DNA of 64,000 nt from Nonomuraea montanisoli (GTDB lineage: Bacteria > Actinomycetota > Actinomycetes > Streptosporangiales > Streptosporangiaceae): NCBI RefSeq assembly GCF_013363975.1, contig NZ_JABWGN010000002.1:186001-250000 (forward strand), given 5' to 3'. Made by a program: the position numbers and the translations under genes. Positions 1 through 11,947 of this stretch are shown here, piece by piece (positions within the stretch are counted from its first letter, which is position 1; the number at the start of each line of letters is the position of its first letter). The notes under the pieces were generated by a model. The model was not told the origin of the DNA. It saw only the letters and a program-made list of their open reading frames with translations, and did not search any database.

Positions 1-462
1 GGCGGTCCCGTACAGTCGCGACGCCCTGAGCCGGATCACCATGCGCCGGTCGGCGACCATCTGCCGCAGGAACGCCTCCTCCCGCGCCGGGTCGGCGATG
101 CCGCCGGCCATCGCGAGCAGCTCCCGCCCGACCTCGTCGCCCGGCTCGGCGCTGACCGGCGACAGCTCGGCCACGCACTCGGCGACCGCGAAGGACCAGA
201 AGTCGTCGCTGGTCACGTACAGGGAGCCGCGGGGGTCGCGCTGCAACTGGCGGACCTTGAGCCGGTCCGCGATCGTCGAGATCCGCGCCACGCGCCGGTC
301 GGGATCCCAGCTGTAGAGGACCGTGGACAGGTGGGGAAGGCCGTTGCCGCGGATGGTGGCGAGGGCGCCGAAGCGCTGCCCGGCGATGAGCTTCGACAGC
401 TCCTCGTCGGAGAGCGCGTGAGGGGCGGGGCCGGCTCCAGGTCCGTAGCTTTCGTCGGTCAT
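1..462 (-). CDS. PPOX-class F420/flavin-dependent oxidoreductase (3' end off the window)
   Basis: Reading the minus strand from ATG at 462 gives about 154 residues with no stop before the left edge, so the C-terminus is missing. The protein starts MTDESYGPG; residues 18-60 (LSDEELSKLIAGQRFGALAT, then IRGNGLPHLSTVLY) match the N-terminal strand-helix pattern of the split-barrel PPOX/F420-dependent enzymes of actinobacteria (Rv1155-like). These cytosolic enzymes reduce small substrates with F420H2 or bind FMN or haem; the substrate cannot be read here. A good ribosome binding site (AGGGAGG) lies about 8 bases upstream of the ATG. It is divergent from the PrsW-like gene. Confidence 0.8.
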   Translation of the reverse strand, partial: MTDESYGPGAGPAPHALSDEELSKLIAGQRFGALATIRGNGLPHLSTVLYSWDPDRRVARISTIADRLKVRQLQRDPRGSLYVTSDDFWSFAVAECVAELSPVSAEPGDEVGRELLAMAGGIADPAREEAFLRQMVADRRMVIRLRASRLYGTA

Positions 463-633
463 GTGGTGATTCCTCCCTGTTGTGGGGAACCCTATCGCCG
501 CAACCCCCGCCCGGTCGCCGATCGCCGCGGCCCTGCCGTCGTAGATCGCTTCGACCTCGCCGTCAAGCGACTGGCAAGCGTTCGTCGACGCCGGGGGTCC
601 ATAGTGGGACCCCGAGCGAAGAGAGGCGTGACG

Positions 634-1731
634 ATGACAGTCCCCCTGCGCCCTCCCCTGCTGGTGCAGCGGCCCAGCAAGGCCCTGCTGATCGGCATGG
701 TGGTCTCCAGCCTGCTGGCCCTGGTCGTGCTCGCCGTCATGCTGTGGAGAGGGGGACCGGTCGGGTTCGGGCTGTCGCTGCTGCTGGCGCTCGCGCCGCT
801 GCCCGTGCTGCTCGCGGCCGTCCTCTCGCTGGACCGGCTGGAGCCGGAGCCGAAGCTGCACCTCGCGTTCGCCTTCGCGTGGGGCGCCGGCGTGGCGATC
901 GTCCTGGGCGTGGCGCTCACGCTGGCGGGGCAGGCGTTGTTCACCAGCGCCGGGTACGGGGCGCAGGTGGTGGACGCCATGGGCACCGTGTTCCTCGCCC
1001 CCGTGATCGAGGAGGCGCTCAAGGGGTCGGCGCTGCTGCTGCTCCTGCGCCGCCGCCGGGAGATCGACGGGCTGACCGACGGCATCGTGTACGCCTCGAT
1101 GGCCGGGCTGGGCTTCGCCGCCGTGGAGAACGTCGGCTACTACCTGAGCGCGTTCCTGCAGAACGGCGTGGGCGCGACCGTGCAGCTCTTCGTCATGCGC
1201 GGCCTGATCGACCCGCTCGGCCACCCCGTCTACACCTCCATGATCGGGCTCGGGGTCGCCTACGCGCTGACCCGGCGGGGGAGCGCCCGGTACGCCATGG
1301 TCCCGCTCGGCTACCTGGCCGCCGTGGTGCTGCACGGGCTGTGGAACGGCGCCGCGGCCACCCACTCGCTCGGCTGGCTGGCCGCCGCGTACCTGGTGAT
1401 CATGGCGGCGCTGGTCCTGCTCGTCGTGGTGGCGGTGCGCGAGCGCCGCCAGCTCGTCGCCAAGATGGGCGCCTACCTGCCCGCCTACCAGCAGACGGGC
1501 CTGGTCGGCCCGCAGGACCTCGCCATGCTGGGCTCCCTGCCCGGACGCGCCCGCGCCCGCCGGTGGGCCAGGCGCGCGGGGATCGGCCGCGCCATGAGCG
1601 ACTACCAGCACGCGGCGACCGAGCTGACCATGCTGCACCTGCGCGCCGAGCGGGAGGGCATGGAGCCGGCCAGGTTCGCGGTCGAGCGCGACGCCCTGCT
1701 GGGAGCCATGGCCCAGGCCCGCCGCTGGTAG
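634..1731 (+). CDS. PrsW-family intramembrane metalloprotease
   Basis: A polytopic membrane protein of 365 residues with about eight hydrophobic segments. The PrsW/CAAX-like protease motifs are present: E126-E127-x-x-K130 (EEALK), E165-x-x-x (VENVGYY), H197 (GHPVYTS) and H234 (LHGLWNG), which in this clan coordinate zinc. PrsW of Bacillus cleaves an anti-sigma factor; actinobacterial members are mostly uncharacterised, so the substrate is unknown. GAGAGG seven bases before ATG 634 supports this start over GTG 628 or the longer upstream reading. The C-terminal 90 residues are soluble and Arg-rich (GRARARRWARRAG). No anti-sigma factor gene lies nearby. Confidence 0.85.
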   Translation: MTVPLRPPLLVQRPSKALLIGMVVSSLLALVVLAVMLWRGGPVGFGLSLLLALAPLPVLLAAVLSLDRLEPEPKLHLAFAFAWGAGVAIVLGVALTLAGQALFTSAGYGAQVVDAMGTVFLAPVIEEALKGSALLLLLRRRREIDGLTDGIVYASMAGLGFAAVENVGYYLSAFLQNGVGATVQLFVMRGLIDPLGHPVYTSMIGLGVAYALTRRGSARYAMVPLGYLAAVVLHGLWNGAAATHSLGWLAAAYLVIMAALVLLVVVAVRERRQLVAKMGAYLPAYQQTGLVGPQDLAMLGSLPGRARARRWARRAGIGRAMSDYQHAATELTMLHLRAEREGMEPARFAVERDALLGAMAQARRW

Positions 1732-1784
1732 GTCCTCACGGTTCAACCGCAAATTCGTTCAAGACCGGGCGGGGGCGCGCGGCC

Positions 1785-1790
1785 GATACT
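1785..1790 (+). promoter_or_regulatory. -10-like element for a leaderless transcript
   Basis: GATACT ends seven bases before ATG 1798 of the MFS gene, and there is no purine-rich ribosome binding site in between. This fits a leaderless mRNA starting at the ATG. No convincing -35 box is seen. Confidence 0.4.
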
Positions 1791-1797
1791 CCACCGC

Positions 1798-3204
1798 ATG
1801 TCCATTTCTGTTACGGCCTCCGCCGTCACCGCCGTCCGCCGCGGCCCGATGCTGGCCGTGCTGCTCGCCGGCCAGATCATGGCCTCCATGGACGGCTCGA
1901 TCGTCTCGGTCGCCGCGCGGACCATCCGCGACGACCTGCGCGCCGGCGGCGCCGCCGTCCAGCTCGTCGTGTCGGGCTACCTGCTGACCACCGGCGTGCT
2001 CCTGGTGACCTGCGCGCGACTCGGCGACATCGCCGGGCACCGGCGCGTGTTCCTGGCCGGCCTGGCCTGGTTCACCGGGGCGTCGCTGGCGTGCGGCCTC
2101 GCGCCCACCGCCGGCGTGCTGGTGGCGGCCCGCGTCGCGCAGGCCGTGGGCGCGGCGCTCCTGGCGCCGCAGGTGTTCTCGCTCATCCAGCTCCACTGGG
2201 ACGGGCCCGCGCGCCGCCGGGCGATCGGCATGTACGGCATGGTGCTGGCTCTCGGCGTCGCGCTCGGCCAGGTCATCGGGGGCCTGGTCGTCGGCGCCGA
2301 CCTGTTCGGCCTCACCTGGCGTCCCGTCTTCCTGGTCAACGTCCCGATCGGCGCGGTCCTGCTGGTGGTCGGCCCGCGCCTGCTGCCGGACTCCCGCGCC
2401 GGGGAACGGGCGCGCCTGGACCCGCTGGGCGTGGCCGTCCTGACCGTCGCCATGACCGCGCTCACCGTGCCGCTCATCTTCGGCCGGGACCAGGGCTGGC
2501 CCGCCTGGTCCTGGGTCTCCCTCGCCGGCGGAGCCGCGCTGCTGGCGGCGTTCGGCCGGCACGAGAGCCGGGCGCGCCATCCGCTGCTCGACCTCGCGGC
2601 GCTGCGGCCCGCGGGGGTGAAGCCGGGCCTGGCGGCCTGCTGGACCGTCATGGGCTGCTACACCGTCTTCCTGCTCGTCCTGACGCTGCACCTCCAGTCC
2701 GCGCTCGGCCTCTCGCCGCTCCAGGCGGGCCTGGCGTTCGTCCCGTACACGGTCGGGTTCGGGACGCTCAGCCTGACCTGGACCCGCTACCCGCGGCGGC
2801 TGCGCGACGCGCTGCCGGTGGCCGGTCCCGTGGCGTTCGCCGCCGGCGCGGTCCTGCTGGCGCTGCTGCACCGCCACCAGTGGAACCCGTACGCGGCCTC
2901 GCCGCTGCTCCTGCTCGCCGGGGCCGGGCACGCCGCCGGCTACAGCCCGCTGATCGCCCGCATCGCGTCACTGGTCGAGCCGCGGCTCGCCTCGGCGGTC
3001 TCGGCGCTCAACTCGACCGGCCCGATGCTCGCCGGGGTCACGGCCGTCGCCGGGCTCGGCAGCGTCTACTTCGCCGCGCCGTCCTCCGCCGACGGTCTCC
3101 TGCGGGTCGTCGCGGCCGTCGCCGTGCTGCTCGCGGCCGGTACGGCATGCGCGTGGCCGGCCGTGCGCACCCGCCAGACCCCTGCCGGCCCCACGCGCGG
3201 GTGA
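1798..3204 (+). CDS. MFS drug-efflux-type transporter (DHA2-like)
   Basis: A 468-residue integral membrane protein with evenly spaced hydrophobic helices over its whole length, so 12-14 membrane segments. TM1 carries the DHA2-type pattern AGQIMASMDGSIVSVAA with an acidic residue in a DGSIV context, and motif A-like LGDIAGHRR lies between TM2 and TM3. The pattern of a later segment (FLVNVPIGAVLL) is typical of EmrB/QacA drug:H+ antiporters. The substrate cannot be predicted. It ends eight bases before the convergent MFS gene on the other strand. Confidence 0.85.
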   Translation: MSISVTASAVTAVRRGPMLAVLLAGQIMASMDGSIVSVAARTIRDDLRAGGAAVQLVVSGYLLTTGVLLVTCARLGDIAGHRRVFLAGLAWFTGASLACGLAPTAGVLVAARVAQAVGAALLAPQVFSLIQLHWDGPARRRAIGMYGMVLALGVALGQVIGGLVVGADLFGLTWRPVFLVNVPIGAVLLVVGPRLLPDSRAGERARLDPLGVAVLTVAMTALTVPLIFGRDQGWPAWSWVSLAGGAALLAAFGRHESRARHPLLDLAALRPAGVKPGLAACWTVMGCYTVFLLVLTLHLQSALGLSPLQAGLAFVPYTVGFGTLSLTWTRYPRRLRDALPVAGPVAFAAGAVLLALLHRHQWNPYAASPLLLLAGAGHAAGYSPLIARIASLVEPRLASAVSALNSTGPMLAGVTAVAGLGSVYFAAPSSADGLLRVVAAVAVLLAAGTACAWPAVRTRQTPAGPTRG

Positions 3205-3212
3205 CCGGAGTC

Positions 3213-4559
3213 CTATGTCCGGGAGACCAGCGTCGCGACGGCCGTGGCCGCCGTCAGCACGACGCACCCCGCCACCGCCACCGCCGCCCCCTGGTGCGCG
3301 CCGAGCTGCCCGACGGCCGCGGCCACGCCCGCCGCACCGAGGGAGCTGCCCACGTAGCGGGCCGTGTTGTTGGCTCCCGACCCCATGCTCACCCGGTGCG
3401 CCGGCACGCTCTCGACGGCCAGCTGCGTGATCGAGGAGTTGACCAGCCCCGAGCCGGCCCCGCTGACCACCAGCCCGGCCACGATCGGGAGCATCGACCC
3501 GGGCGTCCCCAGGCCGAGCAGCCCGGTGAAGCCGGCCGCGCTGAGCGCCAGGCCGAGCGCGAAGCGCGCCGGGGTCGCCAGCCGTACATGCCTGGACAGC
3601 AGGGCCACCACGAACGACAGCGTCGACCAGAGCCCGAACAGCAGCGCGGTCTCCAGCGGGGTGAGCCCCCGGCCCTGCTGGAGCACGCTCGGCAGGTAGC
3701 TCAGCAACCCCACGATCGCCGCCCCCACGACGAGCGCGCCCCCGGTCGCGACCAGGAAGGCCGGCCGCCGGAACAGCTCCAGGTCGAGCAGCGGCTCCGG
3801 CCGCCGGCGCTCGGCCGCCACGAACGCCGCCCCGAGCACCGCGGCCAGCGCCAGGGCCCCCACGACGACCGGCCGCCCCCAGCCGAGCCTGCCCTCCGTC
3901 ACCCCGGCCACCAGCGCGGCCACGGCCAGGCTGAGCAGGACCACCCCCGGCACGTCGAAACGCCGCGGCTCGGGGGAGCGCGACTCCTCCAGCACCCGGG
4001 CGGACACCGCCGCGAGCGCCACCGCGCACGCCCCCACCAGCCAGTACGCCGCCCGCCAGCTCGCCACGGCGGCCAGCGCCCCCGACAGGACCGGGCCCAC
4101 GGCGGTGCCGAGCCCGATCATCGCCCCGTACCGCCCGGTGGCCCGCACCCGCTCGGGCCCCGCCGGATAGGCGTGCCCGACCAGCCCGAGGCTGCCCGCC
4201 AGCATGGCGGCGCTCGCGGCGCCCTGCGCGAAGCGCGCCGCCACGAACACCGGCACGGCCGTGGCCAGCGCCGCCACCACGCTCGCGGCGGCGAGCACGC
4301 CGGTGCCGGCGACCATCACCCGCTTGCGCCCGTAGTCGTCGGCCAGCCCCCCGGAGACCAGCAGCACGGAGGACAGCCCGAGGGCGATCGCGCCGAGGAT
4401 CCACACCGGCCCGGTCGGACCCGCGCCGAGGGCGCGGGCGGTGTCGGGGAGCGTGACCATCGGCACGGTGTAGTTCGTCAGCACCAGCAGCGGGGCCGCG
4501 GACGCCACGGCGGGAGCCAGGGCGCGCCGCCTAGTTGGTTCAGTGATTGAACTCATCAT
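3213..4559 (-). CDS. MFS transporter, divergent from its likely HxlR regulator
   Basis: About 448 residues with 12-14 membrane segments. Motif A is GGLADDYGRKRVMV after TM2; later segments include GLGTAVGPVLSGALAA, the motif C-like stretch of drug:H+ antiporters. Two tandem ATGs (4559, 4556) are possible starts; a longer start at 4577 would place the promoter inside the gene. TAGCGT on the minus strand (4573-4568) ends eight bases before ATG 4559, so a leaderless start is favoured. The HxlR gene is transcribed divergently from the same 50 bp, which holds two copies of one palindrome; HxlR control of this pump is therefore likely but inferred. Confidence 0.85.
   Translation of the reverse strand: MMSSITEPTRRRALAPAVASAAPLLVLTNYTVPMVTLPDTARALGAGPTGPVWILGAIALGLSSVLLVSGGLADDYGRKRVMVAGTGVLAAASVVAALATAVPVFVAARFAQGAASAAMLAGSLGLVGHAYPAGPERVRATGRYGAMIGLGTAVGPVLSGALAAVASWRAAYWLVGACAVALAAVSARVLEESRSPEPRRFDVPGVVLLSLAVAALVAGVTEGRLGWGRPVVVGALALAAVLGAAFVAAERRRPEPLLDLELFRRPAFLVATGGALVVGAAIVGLLSYLPSVLQQGRGLTPLETALLFGLWSTLSFVVALLSRHVRLATPARFALGLALSAAGFTGLLGLGTPGSMLPIVAGLVVSGAGSGLVNSSITQLAVESVPAHRVSMGSGANNTARYVGSSLGAAGVAAAVGQLGAHQGAAVAVAGCVVLTAATAVATLVSRT
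4538..4552. promoter_or_regulatory. Operator half-site pair, copy 1 (GTTCA-N5-TGAAC)
   Basis: GTTCAGTGATTGAAC is a 5-bp inverted repeat with a 5-bp spacer. It lies just inside the MFS coding sequence (codons for SITEP), where a bound protein could block an mRNA that starts at the MFS start codon. It is nearly identical to the copy 41 bp away. Confidence 0.65.
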
Positions 4560-4578
4560 GGCTGCGCACGCTACCACG

Positions 4579-4593
4579 GTTCAGTGAATGAAC
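4579..4593. promoter_or_regulatory. Operator half-site pair, copy 2, between two divergent -10 boxes
   Basis: GTTCAGTGAATGAAC differs from copy 1 by one base. It directly abuts TAGGGT (4594-4599), the -10-like box seven bases before HxlR ATG 4607, and lies five bases upstream of TAGCGT (4573-4568), the -10-like box for the divergent MFS gene. One bound dimer would cover the spacer of both promoters. The centre-to-centre distance of 41 bp to copy 1 is close to four helical turns. Confidence 0.7.
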
Positions 4594-4606
4594 TAGGGTG
4601 GGGTCC

Positions 4607-5128
4607 ATGGCGCTCGGCAAGAACTACGACGGCCAGGACTGCTCCCTGGCCAGGACCCTGGAGCTGGTCGGCGAGCGGTGGACCATGCTCGTGATCCGCG
4701 ACGCGCTCTACGGCGTGCGCCGCTACGGCGACTTCCTGGCCCACCTCGACATCCCGCGGGCGGTGCTGTCGCAGCGGCTGGTCACGCTGGTCGAGGCCGG
4801 CGTGCTCGAACGGCGGCGCTACCAGGACAGCCCGCCCCGCGACGAGTACGTGCCGACCGCGATGGGCCGCGAGCTCTGGCTGCCCGTGCTGGCCCTGGGC
4901 CAGTGGGGCGAGCGCCACCTGAGCCGCCGCGGCGCCCGCCGGGTGTTCTCGCACGTGGACTGCGGCGGCCGGATCGACGCCACCGCCACCTGCACCGGCT
5001 GCGGCGCCGAGCACCTCCCGCCCGACCAGGTCGAGGTACGCCCCGGCCCCGGCCTGGAGGACGACCGGGACGACCCGGTCAGCGTGGCCCTGCGCGAACC
5101 CCACCGGCTGCTGGATCCGCTCCCATGA
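4607..5128 (+). CDS. HxlR-family winged-helix transcriptional regulator
   Basis: A protein of 173 residues. The first 100 residues are a typical HxlR/MarR-like winged helix: CSLARTLELVGERWTMLVIRDAL, then RRYGDFLAHLDIPRAVLSQRLVTL as recognition region, then the wing (RRRYQDSPPRDEYVPTAMG). The extra C-terminal part contains CxxCG (CTGCGAEHL) plus an upstream Cys-Gly, a probable zinc-binding knuckle that is common in longer actinobacterial HxlR proteins. ATG 4607 is chosen because TAGGGT ends seven bases upstream (leaderless) and because homologues begin shortly before the CSLAR motif. It probably represses itself and the divergent MFS pump through the two palindromes. Confidence 0.9.
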   Translation: MALGKNYDGQDCSLARTLELVGERWTMLVIRDALYGVRRYGDFLAHLDIPRAVLSQRLVTLVEAGVLERRRYQDSPPRDEYVPTAMGRELWLPVLALGQWGERHLSRRGARRVFSHVDCGGRIDATATCTGCGAEHLPPDQVEVRPGPGLEDDRDDPVSVALREPHRLLDPLP

Positions 5129-5163
5129 CAAGATTCAGGGCGGACCCCCCGAAGGGAGATCGC

Positions 5164-5784
5164 ATGAGCTGGGTCGAGATCACCTCCGAGTCCGAGCTGC
5201 GCGAGCTGCTCGGTGACGTGATGCCGCGGGCCGCCACCAAGGAGCGGGTGCGCCTGCACGAGCGCGACCGGCAGTGGCTGGCCCTGTCGCCGTTCTGCCT
5301 GATCGCCACCTCGGCCGCCGACGGATCCTGTGACGTCTCACCCAAGGGCGACCCGGCCGGGTTCGTCCACGTCGTCGACGACACCACCATCGCCATCCCC
5401 GACCGGCCGGGCAACCGGCGGGCCGACGGCTTCCGCAACCTCCTGACCAACCCGCACGTCGGCCTGATCTTCCTCGTCCCGGGCCGCAACGAGACCCTGC
5501 GGATCAACGGCCGCGCCCGCCTCGTCCGCGAGGCCCCGTTCTTCGACGAGATGATCGTCAAGGGCCACCGCCCGCACCTGGCCCTCGTGGTGGAGATCGA
5601 CCAGATCTTCTTCCACTGCGCCAAGGCGTTCCTGCGCTCGGCGCTGTGGAAGCCCGACTCATGGGAGCCCGAAGCCCTGCCCTCGCACGCCCGCCTGGTC
5701 AAGGACGTGCAGGTCGTCGAGGAGTCGCTCGAACAGCTTGAGCAGTACTACGGCGAGTCGTACACCAAGAGGCTCTACGGCTGA
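5164..5784 (+). CDS. Pyridoxamine 5'-phosphate oxidase-family flavoprotein (DR_2398-like)
   Basis: 206 residues. After an N-terminal helical segment (ELRELLGDVMPRAATKERVRLHERDRQWLA) comes the FMN-binding split barrel: FCLIATSAADGSCDVSPKGD, FRNLLTNPHVGLIFLVPG, TLRINGRARLV and a C-terminal IDQIFFHCAKAFLRS. This order matches the FMN-dependent DR_2398 group; the substrate is unknown. GGGAG six bases before ATG 5164 supports this start; an in-frame ATG at 5125 overlaps the HxlR stop but lacks such a site. It lies 36 bp after the HxlR gene on the same strand and may be co-transcribed. Confidence 0.85.
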   Translation: MSWVEITSESELRELLGDVMPRAATKERVRLHERDRQWLALSPFCLIATSAADGSCDVSPKGDPAGFVHVVDDTTIAIPDRPGNRRADGFRNLLTNPHVGLIFLVPGRNETLRINGRARLVREAPFFDEMIVKGHRPHLALVVEIDQIFFHCAKAFLRSALWKPDSWEPEALPSHARLVKDVQVVEESLEQLEQYYGESYTKRLYG

Positions 5785-5793
5785 CCCGTGCCG

Positions 5794-5964
5794 TCAGGCG
5801 GCCGGGGTCGGGCCGCCGGGGAAGCGGATCACGTTGCGGCCGGCGTAGGCGCGCAGGTCGACCACCTTCGGGTCGGGCGGCGACGGCCTGCGCCGGTCGG
5901 CCGTGCGGATGTCGCGCACCTTGTGCCGGACGATGTGCGGCGGCACCACCGCTAGCCTCTTCAT
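5794..5964 (-). CDS. Small basic protein, unknown
   Basis: A 56-residue ORF (MKRLAVVPPHIVRHKVR...), starting at ATG 5964 and ending 10 bp from the convergent flavoprotein gene. It is basic and Pro-rich and ends with VVDLRAYAGRNVIRFPGG; no membrane segment or signal peptide. A G-rich stretch (GGGGGGCTCGG) before the ATG can act as ribosome binding site, and the AT-rich stretch 5985-6005 beyond it looks like a promoter region. I do not recognise the family; codon bias agrees with a real gene, but it is short enough to be chance. Confidence 0.5.
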   Translation of the reverse strand: MKRLAVVPPHIVRHKVRDIRTADRRRPSPPDPKVVDLRAYAGRNVIRFPGGPTPAA

Positions 5965-6093
5965 GCCGAGCCCCCCGTGATGTTCCTGTTATCTAATTTA
6001 ACTACAGAAACACCAGTAAGCGCGGTGTAAGAAACGGTTCGGCGGGGAAATCATTTTTCGGCCGCGCCGAGGCGCCGCGCCCGCGCGGCATTT

Positions 6094-6582
6094 CTACCGG
6101 CGCAGCCACACCTGGTCGGTCTGCTCGCCGCACGGCCACTGGATGACGACCTTGCCCGGGCGCCGCTCGGCCTTGCCGACGGCCAGGCACATGCCGGTGG
6201 CCTGGTTGCGCATCCGCTGCATGCCGTCGTAGGTCCACTCCTGCTCCGAGCCGCCGTCGGTGCACGGCCACTGGATCACGCCCTCCGCCTTGCGGGCCGA
6301 GGCGCGCGGGACAGCCAGGCACATGCCGGTCTTGGCGTTCGTGAGCCGTCCGTGGTTATAGATCCACTTCTGGTCTTTGTTGTCCGAGCACGGCCACTGG
6401 ATGACCTTCTTGCCGGCCCGTACCTCGCTGCGGCCGACCGCCAGGCACATGCCGGTGGCGGCGTTCGCGAGCCGGGACCCGGCGGACGCGGAGGAGGAAG
6501 CCGAGGCGGGGAGGGCCGTGAGGGACACGACGGCGGCGGCCGCCGCGGTGAGGGCGAGCAGGCGCTGAGGGGAGGTGAGCAC
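6094..6582 (-). CDS. Secreted ricin-type beta-trefoil lectin protein
   Basis: 162 residues. GTG 6582 follows AAGGAG with seven bases between. Residues 1-28 (QRLLALTAAAAAVVSLTALPASA) are a Sec signal peptide. The mature part is three repeats of about 45 residues, each with the pattern (L/M)xNxxTGMCLAVxxxxxxxGxxVIQWPC and a closing W (QKWIYN, QEWTYD, QVWLRR): the three lobes of a beta-trefoil (RICIN fold) with the Cys pair of each lobe kept. Such domains bind carbohydrate; alone and secreted, it could bind cell-wall or plant glycans, but no catalytic domain is attached. Divergent from the kinase gene. Confidence 0.85.
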   Translation of the reverse strand: MLTSPQRLLALTAAAAAVVSLTALPASASSSASAGSRLANAATGMCLAVGRSEVRAGKKVIQWPCSDNKDQKWIYNHGRLTNAKTGMCLAVPRASARKAEGVIQWPCTDGGSEQEWTYDGMQRMRNQATGMCLAVGKAERRPGKVVIQWPCGEQTDQVWLRR

Positions 6583-6717
6583 GATGGGCTCCTTCCGTGA
6601 TGTTCGTGATGTTCGTGAAGAACGTGTCGATCGGGTGAGATGCACGCTTCGCCCGATTGGTTGGATCTTTTTTCGGGCGGCGGCAACCAGCCACCGGGGC
6701 GCGGCATCTAACCCGCC

Positions 6718-10208
<3,491 letters not shown>

Positions 10209-10212
<4 letters not shown>

Positions 10213-10658
10213 CCCTTGCAGTTGCCCCAGGACTTGCGGCCGCCCCACGCCTCGACCCGGTTGTCCGGGGTGCGGGTCCAGCCCTCGTACTTCACGCACT
10301 TCCAGCTGCCGTCCACGTGCCCGGTCTCGGCGTAGAACTGGTACTTCTGCACGTCCTCGGACCGGCCGCCGCCGCGCACCTCCAGGCTGGCGCCGGTGAC
10401 CGTGCGCGTGCCGGTGAAGCGGGTCTTGATCGCGGCCACGCAGTTCTCGCCGCTGCTCCTGCTGTACATGAGGTACACGTGCCCGAACACCGATCCGTCG
10501 CGCGTCGTCATGGCCCGGTGGCCGTCCTTGACGCGGTGGAATCCGGACCCGCACACGCGCTCGGGCGTGTAGGCCGCCGACGCGGCGTAGGCGGGGGCGG
10601 GGACGGCGGCGATCCCGGCGGCGACGAGGCCGACCGCGACGATCGTACGCTTGAGCAC
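10209..10658 (-). CDS. SapA-like (spore-associated protein A family) secreted protein
   Basis: 149 residues from GTG 10658, preceded by GAAGGG. A signal peptide (KRTIVAVGLVAAGIAAVPAPAYAA) is followed by CGSGFHRV, GHVYLMYSRSSGENCVAAIK, ASLEVRGGG, a Tyr-rich stretch and SWKCVKYEGW ... CKG. This order of Cys, YLxYxxxxGxNCxxxI and late WxxCVxxxG motifs is that of the Streptomyces SapA spore-coat-associated protein family, known to be secreted to the spore surface; function unknown. The gene overlaps the last bases of the kinase ORF (stop to stop, convergent) and is divergent from the MFS gene. Confidence 0.75.
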
Positions 10659-10725
10659 GAGGTTCCCTTCGTCGAACAACATCGTCGATCTTTACCATGG
10701 CTTGACAGTCGTGCGAGGGAGATTC

Positions 10726-11838
10726 GTGAAATATCGGGGGCTTCCGCTCATCCTGGTCTGCGGCGCGTGGGGCGTGTTCTGGGGCGCCTGGTCGGCCCTG
10801 CTGCCCGCGCTGAAGGACCAGCTCGGAGCCTCCACCGCCGACCTCGGCGCGGTCCTGGCGGCGGTGCCGGTCGGGGCGATCCCGGCGATGGCCGCGACCG
10901 GCCGGCTCGCCCGCGGGCGCGAGCGCGACGCCCTCTTCCTCGCCTGCGCCGCCTTCGGCCTGAGCGTCGCCGCCGTCGGATGGACGTCGTCGCTCGTGGC
11001 CCTCGGCGCGGCCCTGCTCGTGCTCGGCGCGGCCAGCGGGGCGCTCGACGTCGCCCTCAACCTGGCCACCGGGAGGGCGGAGCGGGAGACCGGGCGGCGG
11101 CTGTTCCAGCCGGTCCACGCCGCCTTCCCGCTCGGGGTCATCCTCGCCGCCCCCGCCACCGGGCTGGCCCGCCAGCTCGGCCTCGGCACCACGGCGGTGC
11201 TCGCCGCGCTGGGCGCCCTCGTGCTCGCCGCCTCGGCGTCCCTGCTCCTGCTGCCGCTCGGACGCGGTGCCGTCGGCGCGGGCACGGCCGGCGGGCGGCG
11301 GCGGTGGCGCGCGGCGGCCCTGCTGGGCGGGCTGACGGCGTGCGCGCTCGTCATCGAGAACGCGGTGGAGCAGTGGTCGGTGCTGCTGCTGGAGGACCAC
11401 CGGGCCGCCTCGGCGCTGGCCGCGAGCGCGGCCCCGGCCGTGTACATGGGGGCGCAGACCGTGGGCCGCCTGGCCGCTCAGGCCCTGCCCCGCCTGCCGC
11501 AGCGCGCGCTCCACCTCGTCGCCGGCCTGGGCGGGGGAGCGGGGATCGCCCTCGCGGGCTGGGGCGGCCCCTCGGGGTCCGTGCCGGTCTCGCTGGCCGG
11601 GTTCGCCCTCACCGGGCTCGCCCTGGGGCCGCTGGTGCCGGCCGTCCTGAGCCGGGCCGCGGCCGACGACCCGAGCGGGGCCCTCGTGTCGAGTGTCTCC
11701 GTCGTGTCGTACACCGCGTTCGTGGTCAGCCCGCCGCTCGTGGCGGGGCTCGCGGCCTGGCTCGGCCTGCCGGCCGCTCTGTCGGCCCTCGCCCTGCTCG
11801 CGCTCCCGCTGCTGGCCCGCGCGGCCGTCGCCCGCTGA
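10726..11838 (+). CDS. MFS transporter, YbjJ-like
   Basis: 370 residues with about 12 membrane segments. The pattern GVFWGAWSALLPALKDQLGAS in TM1, LGAASGALDVALNLATGRAE and FQPVHAAFPLGVILAAPATG in the middle is typical of the YbjJ/FucP-like branch of the MFS, which has no assigned substrate. GTG 10726 is preceded by GAGGGAG at good distance; an upstream in-frame start (10651) would overlap the divergent SapA-like gene and adds hydrophilic residues that do not fit. Conserved polar residues in TM4 (D and N in ALDVALN) are as in the family. Confidence 0.8.
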   Translation: MKYRGLPLILVCGAWGVFWGAWSALLPALKDQLGASTADLGAVLAAVPVGAIPAMAATGRLARGRERDALFLACAAFGLSVAAVGWTSSLVALGAALLVLGAASGALDVALNLATGRAERETGRRLFQPVHAAFPLGVILAAPATGLARQLGLGTTAVLAALGALVLAASASLLLLPLGRGAVGAGTAGGRRRWRAAALLGGLTACALVIENAVEQWSVLLLEDHRAASALAASAAPAVYMGAQTVGRLAAQALPRLPQRALHLVAGLGGGAGIALAGWGGPSGSVPVSLAGFALTGLALGPLVPAVLSRAAADDPSGALVSSVSVVSYTAFVVSPPLVAGLAAWLGLPAALSALALLALPLLARAAVAR

Positions 11839-11947
11839 GCGAACGCCGGGGGAACACCGGGGGAATATGGCGCTCTGTTGGGGCAACAGTGGCGTCCGGC
11901 GGGGTATGTCCCTGCGGCGTACCGGTGACAGCGCGAGGGGGAACACC

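Noticed and set aside
480..4550. A 1356-codon open frame on the plus strand.
   Set aside because: It is a GC-rich shadow of the PrsW and two MFS genes, made of Arg/Ala/Gly/Pro without any domain; the other frames hold the clear transmembrane proteins.
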